Below, one piece after another: positions 58,349-64,000 of a stretch of 64,000 bases of DNA (its first letter is position 1; each line of letters starts with the position of its first letter). Where the stretch lies: assembly GCA_021776735.1 (NCBI GenBank), contig JAJFFH010000040.1, positions 186,001 to 250,000 on the forward strand. Reading direction: 5' to 3'. The notes beneath the pieces were generated by a model. The model made no database searches and was not told the origin of the DNA. It worked only from the letters and a program-made list of their open reading frames with translations. The stretch is from Planctomycetota bacterium. GTDB lineage: Bacteria; Planctomycetota; PLA2. The position numbers were made by a program, and so were the translations under genes.

Positions 58349-59721
58349 CGGATCAGCTTGACGCGGGTGGGGCCCTTGTAGACCGGGGGGGCGTGGATCG
58401 GCCAAAAGACCGAGAACGCGCGGCCGATCAGGTTGCGGCGCGGGACGAACGAGCGGTCGATCGTGTCCCAGGTCTTGACGTCGCCGCTCTTGAAGCGGCG
58501 GACGTGGCCGAAGATGTCGGCCTGGACATAATGGACCGTGTCGGGGTCGGCCAAGGTCGGTTCCATCGACGGCGGGTTGTTGACCCCGCGGCGCTGGTCG
58601 AACGCTTCCCACTGGATCACTTCGCCGCTGTTGAGTTCGACGCGGACCACGCGCCACTCGCGACTGTCCTTGCTCGAACTCGTGTTGTCGCCGAACGCCA
58701 TGAAGTGGTCCGCCGGAATGTCCCACTCGGTGCGGCCGTTGGTGCCCGACTGGTACATCACGTCGCGATCGATGAAGATGTCTTTCACGATGGCCCTCAG
58801 ACCCGTGCCACGGATCGCGATGCGATTGCCGAAGTCGTCCAGCCGCGGCGGCTCCGCGGGCGGCGACGGATAGGGAAAGACGAATTCGTCGCCATCGATG
58901 TTGACGATCAGGGTGTCGTCCACGTTCGTGAACGAGACCTCGAGGGAATCGCCGTCCGTCAGCTTTTGATCGAGAGGAAACTCCGTCTCCTTGCCGTTTC
59001 GCTCGCAGACGCAGACGCTCTTGTTCTTGCCGAGGACCAGCCGGTGGTTTTGGCCGTGCTCGCGGATGATGATCTCGAGCGTGCCCGCGCGTTCGATCTC
59101 GACGTTGAATCCGACGCGCACGTCGCCGACCTCGTGCGTGGTCGAGGACAGGTTCGGCCAGCTCGGGTAGGGCATGACCTTCGGCCGGAAGAACAGCTCC
59201 GACGGGCCCGGGGTATCGACCGTGAAGCGGCGTCTCTCTTCGTCGATGCTCCACTCCTCGCCCGCCTGCCACACCGTCGTGTCGACGAAGTTGCCCGGGG
59301 CCTCGAACGGCGGCGGGTAGTACCGGTTGAGCATCTGGTCGCGCGCGCCGGCGGGCTTGCGGGCGATCGCCCACGTCTTGCCCTGATCCGGGCTGGTCCA
59401 GATGTCGCCGTCGGCGACGCGCAGGCGGTCGCCCGGCAGGCCGATCAGGCGCTTGATGAAGTTGATGTTCTCGTTGACCGGGTAGCGAAAAACGATGACT
59501 TCCCAGCGCCGCGGCTCACGCCGCTGGTAGACGAACTTGTCGACCAGGATGCGGTCGCCGTGCCGGCGATAGCCGCTCGGGCCCGCGTGGTCGCCAGACA
59601 GCGTCGGCCGCATCGAATGCGTCGGGATGCGGAAGGCCTCGATGCAGTAGTGGCGGATGACGAGCGCCATCGCGATGGCGACGGCGAACGCCTCGATGTT
59701 GTCCCGAATGAACCTCCCCAT
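58345..59721 (-). CDS. lepB: Signal peptidase I with a large insertion
   Basis: 458 aa. N-terminal helix (AFAVAIAMALVIRHYCIEAF) then the catalytic Ser in IPTHSMRPTL and Lys in INFIKRLIGLPGD; the box E residues GDNTSSSKDSRE are near residue 370. Between Lys and box E about 250 residues intervene, far longer than in E. coli LepB, including a beta-rich segment with LTDGDSLEVSFTNVDDTLIVNIDGDEF. Planctomycete signal peptidases often are long. The GTG of the next gene overlaps its stop. Confidence 0.92.
   Translation of the reverse strand: MGRFIRDNIEAFAVAIAMALVIRHYCIEAFRIPTHSMRPTLSGDHAGPSGYRRHGDRILVDKFVYQRREPRRWEVIVFRYPVNENINFIKRLIGLPGDRLRVADGDIWTSPDQGKTWAIARKPAGARDQMLNRYYPPPFEAPGNFVDTTVWQAGEEWSIDEERRRFTVDTPGPSELFFRPKVMPYPSWPNLSSTTHEVGDVRVGFNVEIERAGTLEIIIREHGQNHRLVLGKNKSVCVCERNGKETEFPLDQKLTDGDSLEVSFTNVDDTLIVNIDGDEFVFPYPSPPAEPPRLDDFGNRIAIRGTGLRAIVKDIFIDRDVMYQSGTNGRTEWDIPADHFMAFGDNTSSSKDSREWRVVRVELNSGEVIQWEAFDQRRGVNNPPSMEPTLADPDTVHYVQADIFGHVRRFKSGDVKTWDTIDRSFVPRRNLIGRAFSVFWPIHAPPVYKGPTRVKLIR
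58946..58959 (-). repeat. Iterated word, two-mismatch copy
   Basis: ACGGACGGCGATTC on the minus strand, preceded by AAAAGCTG as in other copies, in the lepB insertion (KLTDGDS). Confidence 0.6.
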
Positions 59722-59741
59722 GCGCTCCCGTTTCGCTCTCG

Positions 59742-61541
<1,800 letters not shown>

Positions 61542-61615
61542 GGAGAGCCCGGATTATAGGGGTGGGTGCCATCCACCCCTTTCTTGCCGCCCGGGGCGTG
61601 GATGTCGCCCCGCCC

Positions 61616-61839
61616 ACACTATTCATGGCCACGTGGAGCATCGGCCCGACGCGTTCGTGCGGACATAATCCCGAACGGCAACGGCGCCGTTCAAACGTTC
61701 CGGCCGTTCGTTCTGGGCGAGGACAGATTGTCGAGGTCGAGGAACGACGACGAAGGCGGCTCGGAGGAGCCGTCGAGGAGAAGAGACGCGGAGATCGGCG
61801 ATATGGACCGGCCAGAACCCGCGTGGTCGTGAATGGTGC
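61616..61839. mobile_element. MITE-like/structured intergenic element, copy 2
   Basis: A 224-nt element in opposite orientation to 35013-35219. Identity is high over the hairpin-rich middle (61690-61800), while one flank is about 20 nt longer here. Ends: ACACTATTCATGGCCACG and, inward from the other side, GCACCATTCACGACCACG. It lies between the lepA start and the rdgB stop, with no coding content seen in the 337-nt gap. Confidence 0.75.
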
Positions 61840-61878
61840 GGGCGAAAGGGGGGGTAAGGGGGCGCGGGGGCAGGGGGA

Positions 61879-62481
61879 CTAGGTCGGTTCGATACGGGCG
61901 CGGAGTTCCGGGTCGGCCAGCTTTTTGGCCAGCGCACGCAACGCGACGCCGCGGTGGCTGATTGCGTTTTTTTGCTCGGGCGAGAGCTCCGCGGTCGTGC
62001 AGCTCGACGGCGCGTGAAAAAAGACGGGGTCGTATCCGAATCCGTGGTCCCCGCGCGGTGCCGCGATGATGCGCCCTTCCACGCGCCCCTCCGCCTCGAC
62101 GACAACGTCGTCCCCGACCGCGATCGCGATGTGGCAGAAAAAATACGCCTCGGGTTCGGACAGTCCCTCTTCGCGGATCCGGTCCAGCACCTTTTGGAGG
62201 TTGGCGGCGTCGTCGCCGGGCTCGCCCGCATAGCGCGCGGAATGCACGCCGGGTTCGCCGCCCAGCGCAGGAACCACAAGCCCCGAATCGTCCGCCAGAC
62301 ACGGGGCGCGCAGGTACGAAGCAAAAACCAGCGCTTTCTTGCGCGCGTTTTCGCCAAACGTCGCGCCGGCTTCCTCGACGTCGGGCAGATCGACGGCGAT
62401 GACCGCGCGAATTCCGAGCGGTCCGAGAATCTCGCGGACCTCGTGCAGCTTGTGCGGGTTCTTCGAGCCGATCAGGATCAT
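61879..62481 (-). CDS. rdgB: XTP/dITP pyrophosphatase (HAM1 family)
   Basis: 200 aa. It hydrolyses non-canonical purine nucleotides. Features: MILIGSKNPHKLHEVREIL, TFGENARKKALVFAS, LADDSGLVVPALGGEPGVHSARYAG, FGYDPVFF and SHRGVALRAL. The start ATG is the ATG inside a copy of the iterated word (62478-62491), so that word also forms part of the 5' leader. It follows rph by 38 nt, the usual rph-rdgB pairing. Confidence 0.95.
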   Translation of the reverse strand: MILIGSKNPHKLHEVREILGPLGIRAVIAVDLPDVEEAGATFGENARKKALVFASYLRAPCLADDSGLVVPALGGEPGVHSARYAGEPGDDAANLQKVLDRIREEGLSEPEAYFFCHIAIAVGDDVVVEAEGRVEGRIIAAPRGDHGFGYDPVFFHAPSSCTTAELSPEQKNAISHRGVALRALAKKLADPELRARIEPT

Positions 62482-62491
62482 CGCCGTCCGT
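62478..62491 (-). repeat. Iterated word, one-mismatch copy at the rdgB start
   Basis: ACGGACGGCGATGA on the minus strand, preceded by AAAAGCAA; the ATG in it is the rdgB start codon. Confidence 0.7.
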
Positions 62492-62519
62492 TTGCTTTTG
62501 CCCGCTCTGGCTTTCGTTG

Positions 62520-63221
62520 CTACTCGAACGCCATCTGCTGCTTGGTGGTGATCTCGGCGATGCCCAGGCGCGCCAGGCGGAGCATTTCCTGGAGCTGGCG
62601 GTCGTCGAATGTCGCGCCCTCGCCGGTGCCCTGGATTTCGATGTATTGCGCCTCGCCGGTCATGGCGACGTTCAGATCGACGTCGGCCTTCATGTCTTCC
62701 TTGTAGTCGAGGTCGAGCACCGTGCGGCCGCTGACCACGCCGACCGAGACGCCGGCGACGGTGCCGAGCAGCGGCCACTGTTTCCATTCGCGCGACTCGA
62801 GCGCGTCGCGCAGGGCGACCCACGCGCCGGAAATCGCCGCGGTTCTCGTGCCGCCGTCGGCTTGCAGGACATCGCAGTCGATCCAGACGGTCTTGTCCTT
62901 CAGCGCTTTCAGGTTCACGGCCGAGCGCAGGACGCGGCCGATCAGGCGCGAAATCTCCAGCGCACGCGAGTCGGCGCGGCCGGTGCGGCTTGAGCGGGCC
63001 TTGCGGGAGTGGGTCGAGCCCGGCAGCATGCCGTACTCGCCGGTCAGCCAGCCGCGGCCCTGGTTGTTGAGCCACGGGGGCACGCCGTCCTCGACGCACG
63101 CCGTGCAGAGCACGCGGGTGCCGCCGTATGAAGTCAGAACGGAACCCGCCGGTCGGTCGTTGAAGTGGCGCTGAAACGAAATGGGTCGCAATTCGTCGTC
63201 GCGCCGGCCGTCACGTCGCAT
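62520..63221 (-). CDS. rph: Ribonuclease PH
   Basis: 233 aa, slightly shorter than the usual 237-245. It trims tRNA 3' ends by phosphorolysis. Features: MRRDGRRDDELRPISF, GSVLTSYGGTRVLCTACVED, GWLTGEYGMLPGSTHSRKAR, IDCDVLQADGGTRTAAISGAWVAL, and DLDYKEDMKADVDLNVAMTG. All phosphate and metal-binding segments look intact. It is first in the operon with rdgB. Confidence 0.96.
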   Translation of the reverse strand: MRRDGRRDDELRPISFQRHFNDRPAGSVLTSYGGTRVLCTACVEDGVPPWLNNQGRGWLTGEYGMLPGSTHSRKARSSRTGRADSRALEISRLIGRVLRSAVNLKALKDKTVWIDCDVLQADGGTRTAAISGAWVALRDALESREWKQWPLLGTVAGVSVGVVSGRTVLDLDYKEDMKADVDLNVAMTGEAQYIEIQGTGEGATFDDRQLQEMLRLARLGIAEITTKQQMAFE

Positions 63222-63303
63222 GACCGGGAGTATAAGCCGCCCCCCAACCGGTCCGGCGGCTTTGTTCGGAAGTAGGCGGCGGCTCGTGAATAATCAGGGC
63301 GCG

Positions 63304-64000
63304 ATGCGCTTTACCAAGATGCACGGTGCCGGCAACGACTACGTGTTCGTGGACCTGTTTGAGGAGACGGTCCACGACGCCCCCGCCGTCGCGCGCGCGG
63401 TCAGCGACCGGCACACCGGGATCGGGGCCGACGGGCTGATCCTGCTGGGGCCGCCGGACTCCAGCGAGGCCGACGTACGGATGGTGATGTTTAACGCCGA
63501 CGGCAGCCGTGCCCAGATGTGCGGCAACGGCGTCCGCTGCCTCGCCCGGCTGGCGCACGCGCACGGTCGCACGACAAGCAACCCGGTCCGGGTCCAGACC
63601 GACGCCGGGGTCAAGCTGGTCGAGGCCCGCCCCGAGGGACTGCGGGTCGACATGGGACCGCCCGCGCTGGCCCCCGCGGCGTTGCCGGTCGAGCTGTCCG
63701 GCGACCGCATCGTCAACCACCCGCTCGAAATCGACGACGAGCTCTACGACCTGACCTGCGTGTCGATGGGCAACCCGCACGCCGTGGTTTTCGTCGACAA
63801 GGTCGCCAACACCGACGTCGAGGGCATCGGGTCGGTGCTCGAACGCCATCCGTTGTTCCCGGAGCGGGTCAACGTGTCGTTCGTCGAGGTCGTCGCCGAG
63901 AACGAAGTTCGGCAGCGCACGTGGGAGCGCGGCAGTGGCGAAACGCGCGCTTGCGGCACCGGTGCCTGCGCCGTGTGCGTCGCCGGCGTACTCACCGGCC
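63304..64000 (+). CDS. dapF: Diaminopimelate epimerase (cut by the window end)
   Basis: 232 codons of about 270 are present. It converts LL- to meso-diaminopimelate for lysine and cell-wall synthesis. Both catalytic cysteines are visible: QMCGNGVRCLARL near residue 75 and ETRACGTGACAVCVAG near residue 220. The start MRFTKMHGAGNDYVFVD is the family N-terminus. It is divergent from rph with 82 nt between starts. Confidence 0.96.
   Translation, partial: MRFTKMHGAGNDYVFVDLFEETVHDAPAVARAVSDRHTGIGADGLILLGPPDSSEADVRMVMFNADGSRAQMCGNGVRCLARLAHAHGRTTSNPVRVQTDAGVKLVEARPEGLRVDMGPPALAPAALPVELSGDRIVNHPLEIDDELYDLTCVSMGNPHAVVFVDKVANTDVEGIGSVLERHPLFPERVNVSFVEVVAENEVRQRTWERGSGETRACGTGACAVCVAGVLTG

Noticed and set aside
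57848-59374. A 508-codon frame joining GxxExxY with upstream sequence
   Set aside because: The upstream part is a shadow of lepB; the family protein begins at the GTG overlapping the lepB stop.

Overview
The window is a chromosomal segment of a very GC-rich bacterium that looks like a member of the Planctomycetota. The taxonomic call is an inference from gene content: a DUF1501/DUF1800 exported pair, an ECF sigma factor fused to carboxypeptidase-regulatory-like domains, a Ser/Thr kinase with TPRs divergently paired with a second ECF factor, futalosine-type menaquinone genes, and several HEAT/TPR/VWA secreted proteins. Genes are dense on both strands and many neighbours overlap by ATGA/TGATG, which indicates translational coupling.

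Layout. 0-5.2 kb: minus-strand operon of a YtrA-type GntR repressor, an ABC ATPase and two tandem paralogous membrane proteins, with a palindromic operator at its 5' end. 5.2-10.6 kb: an operon of a PDZ protein, a ChrR-like cupin and the ECF-fusion protein. 10.8-15.9 kb: MoxR-like ATPase, exported carboxypeptidase-regulatory-like protein and VWA protein, then a lone secretin-like lipoprotein. 15.9-22.8 kb: housekeeping genes (SPOUT methyltransferase, malQ, usp, nfu, Trm112, flavin reductase, thioesterase, mqnB-mqnD). 22.8-25.5 kb: kinase/ECF divergent pair. 26-30 kb: DUF1501/DUF1800 pair and tRNA-Gly. 30-44 kb: degenerate histidine kinase, HEAT and TPR proteins, AI-2E permease, methylguanine methyltransferase, hydrolase, amidase, a two-component system, a HEAT-VWA protein and birA. 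44.5-49.1 kb: mrfB and mrfA DNA-repair homologues flanking a probable selenoprotein redoxin. 50.4-54.8 kb: a decayed accessory patch (toxin and GxxExxY remnants, an intact ParDE module, duplicated unknown segments, an SGNH-like protein). 54.8-64 kb: etfAB, lptB, a GxxExxY gene with its repeats, lepB, lepA, rdgB, rph and dapF (cut by the window end).

Three signals stand out. First, a 14-nt word ACGGACGGCGATGT (often preceded by AGCNN and followed by CTT) occurs ten times exactly and at least eight more times with one or two changes. It lies on both strands and in all three reading frames of genes, plus one intergenic inverted pair, which resembles a DNA uptake sequence or other chromosome-wide recognition word. 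Second, an in-frame TGA falls exactly at the redox-active cysteine position (W-TGA-P-F-C) of a redoxin and is followed by a bSECIS-like hairpin, so the gene is a likely selenoprotein. Third, two intergenic, roughly 210-nt, TIR-bounded and hairpin-rich elements at 35.0 and 61.6 kb look like MITEs or structured RNAs.
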